64,000 nt of DNA. It comes from Clostridium sp. AF27-2AA (GTDB lineage: Bacteria > Bacillota > Clostridia > Lachnospirales > Lachnospiraceae). A program made the translations under genes and the position numbers. Where the stretch lies: the NCBI RefSeq assembly GCF_003478505.1, contig NZ_QUFI01000006.1, positions 62,001 through 126,000 on the forward strand. The letters are read 5' to 3'. Each line of letters starts with the position of its first letter. Positions within the stretch are counted from its first letter, which is position 1. The notes below the pieces were generated by a model. It was not told where the DNA came from, searched no databases, and saw nothing but the letters and a program-made list of their open reading frames with translations. Positions 17,816-27,311 of the stretch are shown here, piece by piece.

Positions 17816-17821
17816 AGTATA
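17816..17821 (-). promoter_or_regulatory. Extended -10 promoter candidate for the polysaccharide operon
   Basis: TGGTATACT on the minus strand about 80 nt before the ThDP gene start. It is an extended -10 form without a convincing -35. Confidence 0.45.
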
Positions 17822-17893
17822 CCATACATTCCCTTATCCTGCATCCAGAAATCTTGACTGGCAGCGCATGCCTCCATTTCCAGTAACCTTCAC

Positions 17894-17922
17894 TTTTCAA
17901 GACGCATGGAATCCGCTATAAT
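17894..17922 (+). promoter_or_regulatory. Promoter candidate for the wall-binding protein
   Basis: TTTTCA (17894-17899), 17 nt, TATAAT (17917-17922), about 65 nt before the ATG. Consensus -10, weak -35. Confidence 0.55.
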
Positions 17923-17989
17923 CTGCACCGTAATGCAACTGCGGATTCTCGGCCAACTTTCCACAAGCAAAAAGGAGAAATAAAAAGTT

Positions 17990-19414
17990 ATGAACAAACA
18001 TTACAAATTACTGGCTGTATTATCCACCGCGGCAGCAATGTCAGCGGCAACCCCTGCACTTGCCCTTTCCATCCCGGGAAGCGTTTCCACCGTACTGGCG
18101 GCAACCGCCGGCTGGCTGAATGAGGACGGCGAGCTCCGCTACAAAGACAGCGAGGGCTACTACCTGACCGACTCCTGGAAAAAGAAAGACGGCGAGTGGT
18201 ATTACTTAAACGAAGACGGCTTTATTTCCCGTTCCAGCAAGATTGATGAATATTATGTAAACGAGGAAGGACGCCGTGTCATGAATCAGTGGGTCAGCGA
18301 AGCCAATGAGGACGAATGGGATTCCGAGGCTCCGGATACTTACTGGTACTACTACGGAAAAGACGGAAGAAGCGTTATCTCCAAATGGCAGGAGATTGAC
18401 GGAAAGAACTACTATTTTAATGATGAAGGCCACATGCAGACCGGCATGCTGGAGTTAGACGGTGCCACCTACTATCTGGGCGAGGAAGGCGACGGTGTTA
18501 GGAAGACCGGCTGGATTGAGCTTGAAAATGAGGATGAGGATCTGGACCAGGACAGCGTATGGCATTTCTTTGACAACAACGGACGCATGGTCGTGAACCA
18601 GATTGACCGCAAGATTAACGGTTCCTACTACACCTTCCAGAACGGAATCCTGCAGACCGGATGGTTCCGCCTGCCGGAGACTGCACAGACCCAGGACACT
18701 GCAGCAGACGCTGATGCCGGGAACGCAACCGCGTCCAACGCAGACACTGCTTCCAACGAAAACAATTCCGGTTCCGCGGCCACCCAGGCTGCCCCGGCCA
18801 TCGCCTCCTACCAGTTCTATGAGGAGAACGGAAAACGCGGAAACGGCTGGTACCAGATGGAAGGCGCGCCGGAGATCAGCGAAGACGGCGAAACCTTTAT
18901 CTTCTATATTAAAAATGGCCGTCCATACTACGCGGAAAACGGCGTACAGGTCTTTACCGTAGACGGAAAACGCTTTGGCTTCAATGAGCGGGGCGAACTG
19001 CAGACCGGCCTCCAGAGCGTAATTACCGAGGACGGGCAGACCGCAAACTACTACTTTGGCGATGACGGCGTAATGAAAACCGGCAAGCAGACCATCTACG
19101 ATGAGGATCTCGGTGAAAACCAGACCTGGTTCTTCTACACCGACGGCGGAAACAAGGGCCGCGGCTTCCACGGCGTGCGCGACAACAATGTCTATGTACA
19201 GGGACTGCGTCTGGACGCGGACCGTGACCTGCGCTACGCGCCGGCACAGTTAGACGGCGTATCCTATCTGGTAGGAACAAACGGCTCCATTCAGAAAGCA
19301 TCCTCCTCTTCCAAATCCGTGACAAAACCGGAGCTTGGAAATGGCTTCAAGGATGTAAAAGATTCCAACGAGAAAACCTGGACCGTTGATGTAAACGGAA
19401 TCATTCAGGAATAA
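17990..19414 (+). CDS. Secreted cell-wall-binding repeat protein
   Basis: 474 residues. Signal peptide at about 1-38 (KLLAVLSTAAAMSAATPALA), then about ten aromatic glycine repeats of the choline/glucan-binding type, such as GEWYYLNEDGF, GKNYYFNDEG, TYYLGEEGDG and GSYYTFQNGILQTGW. An Ala/Thr/Asn-rich linker at about 232-262 splits the repeats. No catalytic domain is visible, so it is probably a non-enzymatic wall or glycan-binding protein. Strongly acidic. AAGGAG lies 12 nt upstream and a rho-independent terminator follows. A short relative is encoded next door (19620-19943). Confidence 0.82.
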   Translation: MNKHYKLLAVLSTAAAMSAATPALALSIPGSVSTVLAATAGWLNEDGELRYKDSEGYYLTDSWKKKDGEWYYLNEDGFISRSSKIDEYYVNEEGRRVMNQWVSEANEDEWDSEAPDTYWYYYGKDGRSVISKWQEIDGKNYYFNDEGHMQTGMLELDGATYYLGEEGDGVRKTGWIELENEDEDLDQDSVWHFFDNNGRMVVNQIDRKINGSYYTFQNGILQTGWFRLPETAQTQDTAADADAGNATASNADTASNENNSGSAATQAAPAIASYQFYEENGKRGNGWYQMEGAPEISEDGETFIFYIKNGRPYYAENGVQVFTVDGKRFGFNERGELQTGLQSVITEDGQTANYYFGDDGVMKTGKQTIYDEDLGENQTWFFYTDGGNKGRGFHGVRDNNVYVQGLRLDADRDLRYAPAQLDGVSYLVGTNGSIQKASSSSKSVTKPELGNGFKDVKDSNEKTWTVDVNGIIQE

Positions 19415-19463
19415 CACTTTACACAAACGAAACCTAAGTTTTCATCCGTTCAAAATGATATCA

Positions 19464-19505
19464 GGGCCGTACCCATTTTCTCGGGATACGGCCCTGCTTT
19501 TTTCT
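19464..19505 (+). terminator. Rho-independent terminator
   Basis: AGGGCCGTA...TACGGCCCT stem followed by GCTTTTTTC, about 50 nt after the wall-binding protein stop. Confidence 0.85.
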
Positions 19506-19619
19506 TTCATAACATTTTTCTTACGATTCCACCGATTTCCTTACAATACCGCCGTGCCCCTTGTCAGTGCAGACAGCGGCTGTTATAATAAATTTGCAGA
19601 GAGAGAAAGGATGATCACT

Positions 19620-19943
19620 ATGAAGAAAAAAGCAGGACTCACCCTCATCTTAACCATCCTGTGTTTTCTGATGAGCGCATTCCCTGCCATGGCAGGTGAG
19701 TGGCACAAAACCGCAGAAGATCAATATCAATATATTAAAGACGACGGCACCAAGGCCACCGGACTCCTGGAACTGAAGGACGGCACCTACTATCTTGACG
19801 ATAAGGGCAACCGTAAAACCTCCTACTGGCTGCGCTACAAAGGCGACTGGTATTTCTTCGGAGAGGATGGTCAGATGGCCACCGACACCTGGGTCGATAA
19901 CTATCATGTTGGTGAAGACGGACAGATGGATAAGATGCGATAA
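19620..19943 (+). CDS. Small secreted wall-binding-repeat protein
   Basis: 107 residues. The ATG at 19620 is chosen because AGAAAGG lies 9 nt before it; the in-frame ATG at 19611 abuts that site. The signal peptide covers about 1-26 (LILTILCFLMSAFPAMAG), followed by three or four aromatic repeats (GTYYLDDKGNRKTSYW, GDWYFFGEDGQMATDTW) like those of the larger neighbour. It consists almost wholly of binding modules. Co-expression with the neighbour is doubtful because a terminator separates them. Confidence 0.75.
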   Translation: MKKKAGLTLILTILCFLMSAFPAMAGEWHKTAEDQYQYIKDDGTKATGLLELKDGTYYLDDKGNRKTSYWLRYKGDWYFFGEDGQMATDTWVDNYHVGEDGQMDKMR

Positions 19944-19949
19944 GAGAAA

Positions 19950-19998
19950 ATAAAAATCAGCGGAAGCGCCTCACATGGCACATCCGCTGATTTTTATT
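19950..19998. terminator. Bidirectional terminator
   Basis: AAAAATCAGCGGA ... TCCGCTGATTTTT, flanked by A/T runs on both sides. It serves the small wall protein (plus) and the lipoprotein gene (minus), which converge here. Confidence 0.85.
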
Positions 19999-20517
19999 TT
20001 AGTCCTGAATATCAAAAGTCATATAGGTATCAGCCGGGATATCGGTCTCGTACATTGGCTCACCATCAGACTCATAGGCGCTCTTCTCGTAAATCTTTAA
20101 GTGCGTCTCGCGGTCCTGGAAGAAGCCGCCGAAGGTGTCCGCACCGGACTCTCCGTAGTTGTAGTCCTGAACAGCGGCCTCATCGTTGATGCTCTTAAGA
20201 ACAGCATCCGCATACTCTGCGGCATCTTTTCCACTGGTACCGTCCTTTACCACAACGGTAACATCGATCAGGGCTTTGTCCTCATCAATGGTAAAGTCAA
20301 TGGAATCCGCCATCGGGTAATCATCCTCATCCAGACAGATCTCATTCACCTCTTCATGGAACTGGTCCATATCCAGCTCAATGTTGTTATAGACGTTGAA
20401 ATCCGGTTCTTCTGCCTCACTGGCATCCGGCTGAACGATGTTGCTCTTGGTACATCCACTTAAAAGCAGCATGCAGCCGCAAGCCACAAGCAATGCTCTT
20501 TTTCCCATTTTCATCAT
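19999..20517 (-). CDS. Putative lipoprotein, function unknown
   Basis: 172 residues. The N-terminal signal with lipobox LLLSGC (residues about 17-22) predicts lipid anchoring. The mature part is acidic and mixed alpha/beta, with no motif I recognise; DEDKALIDVTVVVKDGTSGKDAAEYADAV looks like one beta-alpha unit of a small domain. AGGAGG lies 8 nt before the first of three closely spaced ATGs. It stands alone between convergent and upstream genes. Confidence 0.7.
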   Translation of the reverse strand: MMKMGKRALLVACGCMLLLSGCTKSNIVQPDASEAEEPDFNVYNNIELDMDQFHEEVNEICLDEDDYPMADSIDFTIDEDKALIDVTVVVKDGTSGKDAAEYADAVLKSINDEAAVQDYNYGESGADTFGGFFQDRETHLKIYEKSAYESDGEPMYETDIPADTYMTFDIQD

Positions 20518-20655
20518 GATTTATTCCTCCTGTAAAACGTAAAGCAGATAACATTATATACGAAAGCCACTGGTTTGAACAGCAACTTTCGAAAAATGTA
20601 AAGATTTTTCACAGATTCATCACGGCAGCCTGCCTTATCTTCCGCTCAGAGGCTC

Positions 20656-21003
20656 CTATCCCAGTACGATCAGTCGGGCTACGGCCAGCGGGTCATCCTC
20701 CGGGAAGGACTGCATACACACCAGAATGTCACGCACCTGCTGCCCGTCCATCCCCAGCATGGAGGCAATCTGATCTGCCGGATGCCCGGTTCCGGAAAGC
20801 TCCCGGATCTCTTTTACCTGCGCAGCCATTGCTTCCAGCTGCTCCGTGAGGCTGCTTCCATCCGCCAGACCACTCTGGCCTTCTGCCGTCTCCTCCTCCA
20901 GAAAATCCTCCAGACGCAGTTCTTTCTTCCCTGTATCTTCTTTATAATATGCTTCGGACAGTTCCCAGTCCTCTGCCTGTCCTGCTGTTTTCTGATCCTG
21001 CAT
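20656..21003 (-). CDS. Small hypothetical protein with HTH-like C-terminus
   Basis: 115 residues from the ATG at 21003 (GGAGG 7 nt upstream; ATG at 21006 is an alternative). Acidic N-terminal half with EDWELSEAYYKEDTGKKELRLEDFLEEE. The C-terminal half, HPADQIASMLGMDGQQVRDILVCMQSF, resembles a helix-turn-helix (IA-x-x-L-x-x-x-x-x-V). I do not recognise a family. It follows spoVT by about 110 bp, so it could share its transcript. Confidence 0.6.
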   Translation of the reverse strand: MQDQKTAGQAEDWELSEAYYKEDTGKKELRLEDFLEEETAEGQSGLADGSSLTEQLEAMAAQVKEIRELSGTGHPADQIASMLGMDGQQVRDILVCMQSFPEDDPLAVARLIVLG

Positions 21004-21117
21004 CATTTCTCCTCCGTTTCTTGACTTATGCAGTCCAGTATAGCATATGTTTTCGCAGAATACAAACGGAGCGCCGCCAAATGAATTTCGTTTCATCTGA
21101 TGACACTCCGTATTCCT

Positions 21118-21666
21118 TTATCCTTCCATCTGCCGTCCTAAAAATCCGGCCGCGGTGGAAACCAGCTTCAGCTCTGCCTCTCCCGGCTTTGCCTTTGGAT
21201 CACGACTTAAAAGAGCCACAGCCCCGATGGGATCTCCCTCGCAGATGATCGGCACAATGACCTCTGCCGTCACACCGTCCATCTCTTCCCCGGCCACCGT
21301 GATAAACTCCCTGGCATCTTTTTCCGCCACAACGGTTTCCCGCTCATGAATAACCTGCTCTAACTGCTTGCTGATCATCTTCTGCAGCATATCGCGCTTC
21401 GGCCCGCCGGAAACGGCAATCACCTGATCCCGGTCTGTAATGCAGACCAGCATTCCGGTGGACTGCGCCATGGCCTCCGCATACTGCGTGGCAAACGCGG
21501 TCAGCTCCACCATAGGAGAATACTTTTTTAAAATAATTTCCCCCTCACGGTCCGTAAAAATCTCCAGTGGAGTTCCCTCACGCACCCTCAGTGTTCTTCG
21601 TATCTCCTTCGGAATCACGACACGCCCCAGATCATCGATCCTTCTCACAATTCCTGTAGCTTTCAT
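21118..21666 (-). CDS. spoVT: Stage V sporulation regulator SpoVT
   Basis: 182 residues. The N-terminal AbrB-type swapped-hairpin DNA-binding domain is clear (MKATGIVRRIDDLGRVVIPKEIRRTL), and the C-terminal GAF-like domain, about 55-180, is as expected for SpoVT (usual length about 178). In Bacillus it acts in the forespore with sigma-G and controls germination and coat genes. GGAGGAG ribosome site. It lies downstream of mfd and pth, a common order in Firmicutes. Confidence 0.93.
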   Translation of the reverse strand: MKATGIVRRIDDLGRVVIPKEIRRTLRVREGTPLEIFTDREGEIILKKYSPMVELTAFATQYAEAMAQSTGMLVCITDRDQVIAVSGGPKRDMLQKMISKQLEQVIHERETVVAEKDAREFITVAGEEMDGVTAEVIVPIICEGDPIGAVALLSRDPKAKPGEAELKLVSTAAGFLGRQMEG

Positions 21667-21754
21667 AGTGCTCCTCCTGCATAATTTCCATATCGTGTGT
21701 CTTATGGATAGTATGCGGAAGACTTCAAAATTTATACACCATCACAATCCAAAA

Positions 21755-24700
21755 CTAATAGCTGAGCTGAATGATCTGCCCCAGGAGCGTCCGGGCAAGC
21801 TCCATCATGGCAGCGCAGTCCTTCTGCTTATTTCTGCGGTCCACATATAAGAAATACGGCTGCTCCGCCATCACAAAGCGGAGTTCATCCCCATAGGAAG
21901 CCACCAGCTCCGGAATCCCGGCTGTATCCAGCTTCGCGTTCTGGTACATGGTCAGGCGGATTTCCTGGCGGTTAATGCGCACCTCGGTCACATAGGCCTT
22001 GTGTCCCATGGCCTTTAACAATGCCACCTGCAAAAGATTGGCAACCGCCTTCGGGATATCACCAAAGCGGTCCATCAGCTCATCCTGCATATCCAGATAT
22101 TCTTCTTCATTCTCAATGCCGGAAATGCGCTTATATACATCCAGCTTCTGATATTCATTCTTAATATAGGAAACCGGAATGTAAGCATCCACATCGCACT
22201 CCACCGTGGTCGCGAAATCCTCCGTCTCATCCCGGCGGCCCTGAATGGCCTGCACAGCCTGATTTAACAGCTTGCAGTACAAATCGTAACCGACCGCCTC
22301 CATGTGCCCGTGCTGCTCCGCGCCCAGAACATTGCCCGCGCCGCGGATCTCCAGATCCCGCATGGCAATCTTCACGCCGGAGCCCAGCTCCGTAAACTCG
22401 CGGATGGCCTGCAGGCGCTTTTCTGCCTCTTCCTTTAACAGCTTGTCGCGCCTATACATCAGGAACGCATAAGAGGTACGGCTGGACCGGCCCACACGGC
22501 CCCGCAGCTGATACAGCTGGGAAAGTCCCATGCGGTCCGCGTCCTGAATGATCATGGTGTTGGCATTGGGGATATCCAGTCCTGTCTCAATGATGGTGGT
22601 GGATACCAGCACGTCAATGTCACCATTCACAAAATCCAGCAAAATCTGCTCCAGCTTATGCTCCGGCATCTGCCCGTGGGCATAAACTACCGTGGCATCC
22701 GGCACCAGCTCCTGCACATGATGGGCCACCTCCTCAATGTCCTTCACGCGATTGTATACATAGTAAACCTGACCGCCCCGGGCCAGTTCCCGGTTCACGG
22801 CCTCCCGGACCATCTCATCGTTGTGCTCCATAACATAGGTCTGGATCGGCACACGGTCCACCGGCGGCTCCTCCAGCACGCTCATGTCGCGGATACCAAC
22901 CAGACTCATGTGAAGGGTTCGTGGGATCGGCGTCGCCGTTAAGGTCAGCACATCCACATTTTCCTTCATCTGCTTGATCTTCTCCTTGTGAGCCACACCA
23001 AAACGCTGCTCCTCGTCAATGATCAGAAGCCCAAGATCCTTAAACTTCACATCCTTGGAAAGAACACGGTGGGTGCCAATCACAATGTCCACCTGCCCTT
23101 TCTTTAGGTCCTCGATGGTCTTTTTGATCTGCCCCGGCGTGCGGAACCGTGACATGAGCTCCACACGCACCGGAAAGTCCTTCATACGCTGCACAAAGGT
23201 ATTGTAATGCTGCTGCGCCAGAATGGTGGTCGGCACCAGGTACACCACCTGCTTGCTCTCCTGCACCGCCTTAAAGGCCGCCCGCAGCGCAATCTCCGTC
23301 TTGCCGTAGCCCACGTCACCGCAGATCAGGCGGTCCATGATTCGGCGGCTCTCCATGTCGCGCTTGGTATCTTCAATGGCAGTCAGCTGGTCCTCCGTCT
23401 CATCGTAGGGGAACAGCTCCTCAAACTCCTGCTGCCACACCGTATCCTCGCCGTACTGGTAGCCGCCAAGCTCCCGCCGCGCCGCGTAAAGCTGCACCAG
23501 ATCCTTCGCAATCTCCTTAACCGCCGTCTTGACCTTCGCCTTCGTGCGGTTCCACTGCTCACCGCCCAGCTTATTTAGCTTCGGTGCCTTCGCGTCAGAG
23601 CCTGCATACTTCTGAATGCCATCCAGGCGGGTAGCCGGAAGATACAGGCTTCCGTTGTCCGCATATTCCACCTTCAGGTAATCCTTGATGACACCGTCCC
23701 GCTCAATCTTCTCAATGCCGCGGTAAATACCAAGGCCGTGGTCCTCATGCACCACATAGTCGCCCACCGACAGCTCGGTAAAGCTCTGGATCTTCTTGCC
23801 CTCGTAGGAGGTCTTCTTGCGTTTGCGCTTTTTCTTCTCCTTGCCGAACATATCCCCTTCGGTGATGACCGCAAACTTGATCTGCGGATAGGCAAAGCCC
23901 CGGTGCAGATTGCCAAAGGTAACCAGGATCTCCCCCGGCTGCACCTCCCGGCTCTCATCGTCCGTGCAGAAGGCGCTCAGATCGTACTCCCGCAGATCCT
24001 CCGCCAGACGGCTGGCACGGGTACGGGAACCGGATAAGAGAATCACCCGGTAACGCTCCTTCTTCCAGCCTGTCAGGTCTTTAATCAGCATCTCAAAGCT
24101 GTTCTGGTAGGAGTTCATATTCCGGACATCAAAAGAAAACCGCGCTTCCGTGGTCATGCCCGGAAGCTTCTGCTCCAGGCCGGTCAGATAGACGGTATCT
24201 TTCCGCTGGGCCTTGGCCAGGATCTCCCGCACCGGATACAAAAGTCCGGTCTGCCCCGGAAGCAGATAGCCCTTCTCCAGACGGTGCTCCATACTCTCCC
24301 GGAATTCCAGCTCCACCGCCTCCCCCTGCTCCTTTAAGCGCAGCGGCTCATCCAGAAAGATCATGCTCTGTTCCGGGTCAAAATAATCCAGAAACGAAAC
24401 TGTTTCCTTATTAAAATACGAAATCCAGGCATCCAGTCCGGTCTGTTTCCAGCCTTCCTCGATGCCCTCCGTCAGTTCCTTTACAATTCCGGTGATGCGG
24501 TATGCTTCCTCGGTGTTCTGCTGTGATCTCAGCTTCTCCGCAAAGCTCTTCGCCTCGCTGCGGATCCGCTCCACGCCCTCCTTTGCCTGCTTCTTTGTCA
24601 GCACGATCTCCGTAGCCGGATAAATGTCAATCTCATTCAGCTGCTCAATAGAACGCTGGCTCTCCAGGTCAAAGGTGCGGATGGAATCCACCTCGGTATC

Positions 24701-25285
24701 CCACAGCTCGATACGCACCGGAAGCTCCTCCGTCAGCGGGTAAATGTCCAGAATACCGCCCCGCACGGAAAACTGGCCCATGCCGTCCACCTGAGGCATA
24801 CGCTCATAGCCAAGCTCCGCCAGGCGGATCTTCCATGCTTCCAGATCCAGCTCCTGACCAGTCTCCAGGTGAAGCACCTGCTCCCGCATGCAGCTTAAAG
24901 GAAGCAGATGATCCATCAGGCCGTCCATGGTGGTTACCACCACGCCGCTCTCATCCTCCATGAGATGGCGCAGCACCTGCAGCCGCTCTCTCGTGATCAG
25001 GTTGCCGTGGATATCCGCGCTGTAAAACAGCAGATCCTTCGCCGGATACAGCCAGACATTGTCCCGGAAACAGCCAAAATCATCGTAAATTTCTTTGGCC
25101 CTTGCATCATCATAGGTTACCACCAGCTTCCATGGCCGGTCCGCCATGGTCTCCTGCATCAGGTGCACCTTCTGGGAGTCCAGACAGCCGCTGACCTGTA
25201 CCGGCCCCTGCTTCTTCTTCAGGCTCTGCTGCAGCTCCTCAAACTCCGCAAGCTCTGTAAGTGGATTTGCAAATCCCCTGCTCAT
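21755..25285 (-). CDS. mfd: Transcription-repair coupling factor Mfd
   Basis: 1176 residues, full length. UvrB-homology N-terminal modules are followed by the RNA-polymerase-interacting CarD-like domain (ELSVGDYVVHEDHGLGIYRGI). The superfamily 2 motor has Walker A GDVGYGKTEIALRAAF, DEEQRFGV and ATPIPRTL, the translocase part QLRGRVGRS, and a C-terminal TRCF domain. It displaces RNA polymerase stalled at DNA damage and recruits UvrA. The start lies 6 bp after the pth stop, and GGAGTAAGG overlaps that stop, so the two are coupled. Confidence 0.97.
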   Translation of the reverse strand: MSRGFANPLTELAEFEELQQSLKKKQGPVQVSGCLDSQKVHLMQETMADRPWKLVVTYDDARAKEIYDDFGCFRDNVWLYPAKDLLFYSADIHGNLITRERLQVLRHLMEDESGVVVTTMDGLMDHLLPLSCMREQVLHLETGQELDLEAWKIRLAELGYERMPQVDGMGQFSVRGGILDIYPLTEELPVRIELWDTEVDSIRTFDLESQRSIEQLNEIDIYPATEIVLTKKQAKEGVERIRSEAKSFAEKLRSQQNTEEAYRITGIVKELTEGIEEGWKQTGLDAWISYFNKETVSFLDYFDPEQSMIFLDEPLRLKEQGEAVELEFRESMEHRLEKGYLLPGQTGLLYPVREILAKAQRKDTVYLTGLEQKLPGMTTEARFSFDVRNMNSYQNSFEMLIKDLTGWKKERYRVILLSGSRTRASRLAEDLREYDLSAFCTDDESREVQPGEILVTFGNLHRGFAYPQIKFAVITEGDMFGKEKKKRKRKKTSYEGKKIQSFTELSVGDYVVHEDHGLGIYRGIEKIERDGVIKDYLKVEYADNGSLYLPATRLDGIQKYAGSDAKAPKLNKLGGEQWNRTKAKVKTAVKEIAKDLVQLYAARRELGGYQYGEDTVWQQEFEELFPYDETEDQLTAIEDTKRDMESRRIMDRLICGDVGYGKTEIALRAAFKAVQESKQVVYLVPTTILAQQHYNTFVQRMKDFPVRVELMSRFRTPGQIKKTIEDLKKGQVDIVIGTHRVLSKDVKFKDLGLLIIDEEQRFGVAHKEKIKQMKENVDVLTLTATPIPRTLHMSLVGIRDMSVLEEPPVDRVPIQTYVMEHNDEMVREAVNRELARGGQVYYVYNRVKDIEEVAHHVQELVPDATVVYAHGQMPEHKLEQILLDFVNGDIDVLVSTTIIETGLDIPNANTMIIQDADRMGLSQLYQLRGRVGRSSRTSYAFLMYRRDKLLKEEAEKRLQAIREFTELGSGVKIAMRDLEIRGAGNVLGAEQHGHMEAVGYDLYCKLLNQAVQAIQGRRDETEDFATTVECDVDAYIPVSYIKNEYQKLDVYKRISGIENEEEYLDMQDELMDRFGDIPKAVANLLQVALLKAMGHKAYVTEVRINRQEIRLTMYQNAKLDTAGIPELVASYGDELRFVMAEQPYFLYVDRRNKQKDCAAMMELARTLLGQIIQLSY

Positions 25286-25291
25286 AATACC

Positions 25292-25867
25292 TTACTCCGC
25301 TTTCTTTTTCGCGTTATAGTGGTTCATGGCCCGCTCCGCTCCGGTGGTCATCATCATGACCGCAGCCTCAGCCGCCTCGCCAAACGCCTCATCCATAATC
25401 TTCTGCTCCTCTGCGCCAAAACGGCTCAGCACATAATCTGCCAGATCCATCTTCGGCGGCTTCGCGCCCACACCCACCTTGATGCGTGGAAACTCCTGGG
25501 TTCCCAGGTGCGCGATAATATTCTTAATGCCATTATGCCCGCCGGCGCTTCCCTTTAACCGGATGCGCAGCTGCCCCGGATCCAGGCTGATATCATCATA
25601 AATGACAATGATGTCCTCCGGGTCGATCTTGTAATAATCCACCGCCTCGCGGATGCTCTCGCCGCTCAAGTTCATGAAGGTCTGGGGCTTTACAAGAAGC
25701 ACCTTCTCCCCCTCGATCACACCCTTGCCGCACAGTGCTTTGTGCTTGCGGTCGCTCACATCAATATTATATTTGTCCGCCAGCACATCAATCACTGAAA
25801 AGCCGACGTTATGTCTCGTTTTCTCATATTCCCGTGTGGGATTGCCAAGTCCTGCAATTAAATACAT
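25292..25867 (-). CDS. pth: Peptidyl-tRNA hydrolase
   Basis: 191 residues from the ATG at 25867; upstream extensions lack a ribosome site. Seen: MYLIAGLGNPTREYEKTRHNVGF with the catalytic His in RHNVGF, then KPQTFMNLSGES and HDDISLDPG-like YDDISLDPGQLRIR, and GGHNGIKNI. It recycles peptidyl-tRNA released from ribosomes. Its ribosome site AAGGAAGG lies inside the last codons of the AAA ATPase gene upstream, so the two are transcribed together and probably translationally coupled. mfd follows directly. Confidence 0.96.
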   Translation of the reverse strand: MYLIAGLGNPTREYEKTRHNVGFSVIDVLADKYNIDVSDRKHKALCGKGVIEGEKVLLVKPQTFMNLSGESIREAVDYYKIDPEDIIVIYDDISLDPGQLRIRLKGSAGGHNGIKNIIAHLGTQEFPRIKVGVGAKPPKMDLADYVLSRFGAEEQKIMDEAFGEAAEAAVMMMTTGAERAMNHYNAKKKAE

Positions 25868-25871
25868 CTTT

Positions 25872-27131
25872 TTATCCTTCCTTTTCCTTAGACCACTCCT
25901 GTATCCGGGTGATATAAATCTCCCGCACCGCCCTATTCGGAAGGGCCAGACGGTAAACACTATTCACTGGTTTTCCGACCCATGTCAAATAACCGATTAG
26001 AAGCAGCGCACTCCATAAATTGTCAATGCTCTGATCAATTTCATCATATGTTAATTCCAGACATATTTCTTTTTCCACGGATTCCCCTGCAATCAGTCGT
26101 TCCATTTCATCACGCGTTGTCTTATCTGCCCTGTTCACAAACCGCTTCACCAGATCATTCCCGCTGGTATTGATCCAGTAGGATTGCGGCTGCGCCCCCG
26201 GTTCTCCGCGAAGCCTGTCCACATGATTGATCACATCCCAGGGACAATAAACATCTGCACCGCCAATATGATATCCATCGTACCATTCTTTTGTTTCCGC
26301 CTGATGTTCTTCCAGGTGATACGTCTCCAACAATTCTGACACTTCCTGTTCCGTAAAGCCAAATTGTTCATCAAAACGGGCATCCGTAATAGAAAGTACT
26401 TTAAAATTATTCAGTCCTGTAAAAATACTTTCCTTCGATACCCGCAGGCATCCCGTCAATACCGCAAACTGCAGCGCATCATTGGTTTTCAAAGCCTGTC
26501 CGAATAGTCCACGGATCAGGGAAACCATTTCCTTATAATAACCATGCTGGAATGCTTTGTCCAGTGGAACATCGTATTCATCAATCAATATTATTGTTTT
26601 CTGTCCGTAATGCCTGTACAAAAGCTGTGACAGTAGCTGCAGACTGGACACAAGAATTGTCTCATCCATAGTATAACGCCCATGGTCAAGCGAACTCAGG
26701 GCCTGATATCTGCTTTTTTCATTTTCAGAAAGCTTTTTGCTATCTGACAAAAATAAAAAGCGCTCCGCTTCCGCAGCAACCAGTTCTGTCAGGCGATACT
26801 TTGCATCTGCAAAAGTAAGACCATCCACATTCTTCAAAGAAAGAAACACCACCGAAAACTTTCCCATATAGGTATTGCAAAGTTCCTGATTCTTTGAAAT
26901 GTCCAACCCGTCAAACAAAGAACGATCTGCTCCAATTTCAAAAAAGCAGCGGAGCATACTCATATTCAAAGTCTTTCCAAAACGGCGCGGCCTGGTAAAC
27001 AGATTCACCTCTCCCCACTGTTCCAGAAGCTGCTCGATCAATGTGGTTTTATCCACATAATAAAATCCATCTTTCCGGATTTTCTCGAAGCTGTCTACCT
27101 CCACCGGCAATTTTAATAATGACGATTTCAT
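25872..27131 (-). CDS. AAA-ATPase_like protein lacking its usual nuclease domain
   Basis: 419 residues. It begins LPVEVDSFEKIRKDGFYYVDKT, typical of the AAA-ATPase_like/DUF1703 family. Walker A is RPRRFGKTLNMSML (about 44-57) and Walker B is ILIDEYDVPLDKA. Family members known to me run to 510-560 residues and end in a PD-(D/E)xK nuclease-like domain. Here the protein stops just after RLALPNRAVREIYITRI, where that domain would begin, 4 bp before pth. Function of the family is not established; mobile or defence roles have been suggested. Composition is more A/T-rich than mfd and pth, consistent with later insertion upstream of pth (inference). Confidence 0.8.
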   Translation of the reverse strand: MKSSLLKLPVEVDSFEKIRKDGFYYVDKTTLIEQLLEQWGEVNLFTRPRRFGKTLNMSMLRCFFEIGADRSLFDGLDISKNQELCNTYMGKFSVVFLSLKNVDGLTFADAKYRLTELVAAEAERFLFLSDSKKLSENEKSRYQALSSLDHGRYTMDETILVSSLQLLSQLLYRHYGQKTIILIDEYDVPLDKAFQHGYYKEMVSLIRGLFGQALKTNDALQFAVLTGCLRVSKESIFTGLNNFKVLSITDARFDEQFGFTEQEVSELLETYHLEEHQAETKEWYDGYHIGGADVYCPWDVINHVDRLRGEPGAQPQSYWINTSGNDLVKRFVNRADKTTRDEMERLIAGESVEKEICLELTYDEIDQSIDNLWSALLLIGYLTWVGKPVNSVYRLALPNRAVREIYITRIQEWSKEKEG

Positions 27132-27245
27132 GGCTCACATTCCTTCCTATGCTGCTTTCTGTAAACATGGTTTTTATGAATATAGAATAGCAAAATTCGG
27201 AATGTATTGCAATGAGAACGCTTCGACAAACTTTAGGGTACCAGA

Positions 27246-27279
27246 AAAGCGCCGGGAGCATTTCGCTCCCAAGCGCTTT
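27246..27279 (-). terminator. Terminator of the giant surface protein gene
   Basis: AAAGCGC...GCGCTTT outer and GGGAGC/GCTCCC inner stem, followed on the minus strand by a short T tract (TTTTCT), about 35-65 nt after the stop. Confidence 0.75.
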
Positions 27280-27311
27280 CGCTGTATTACTTATGGCTGA
27301 AAACGATTCCA

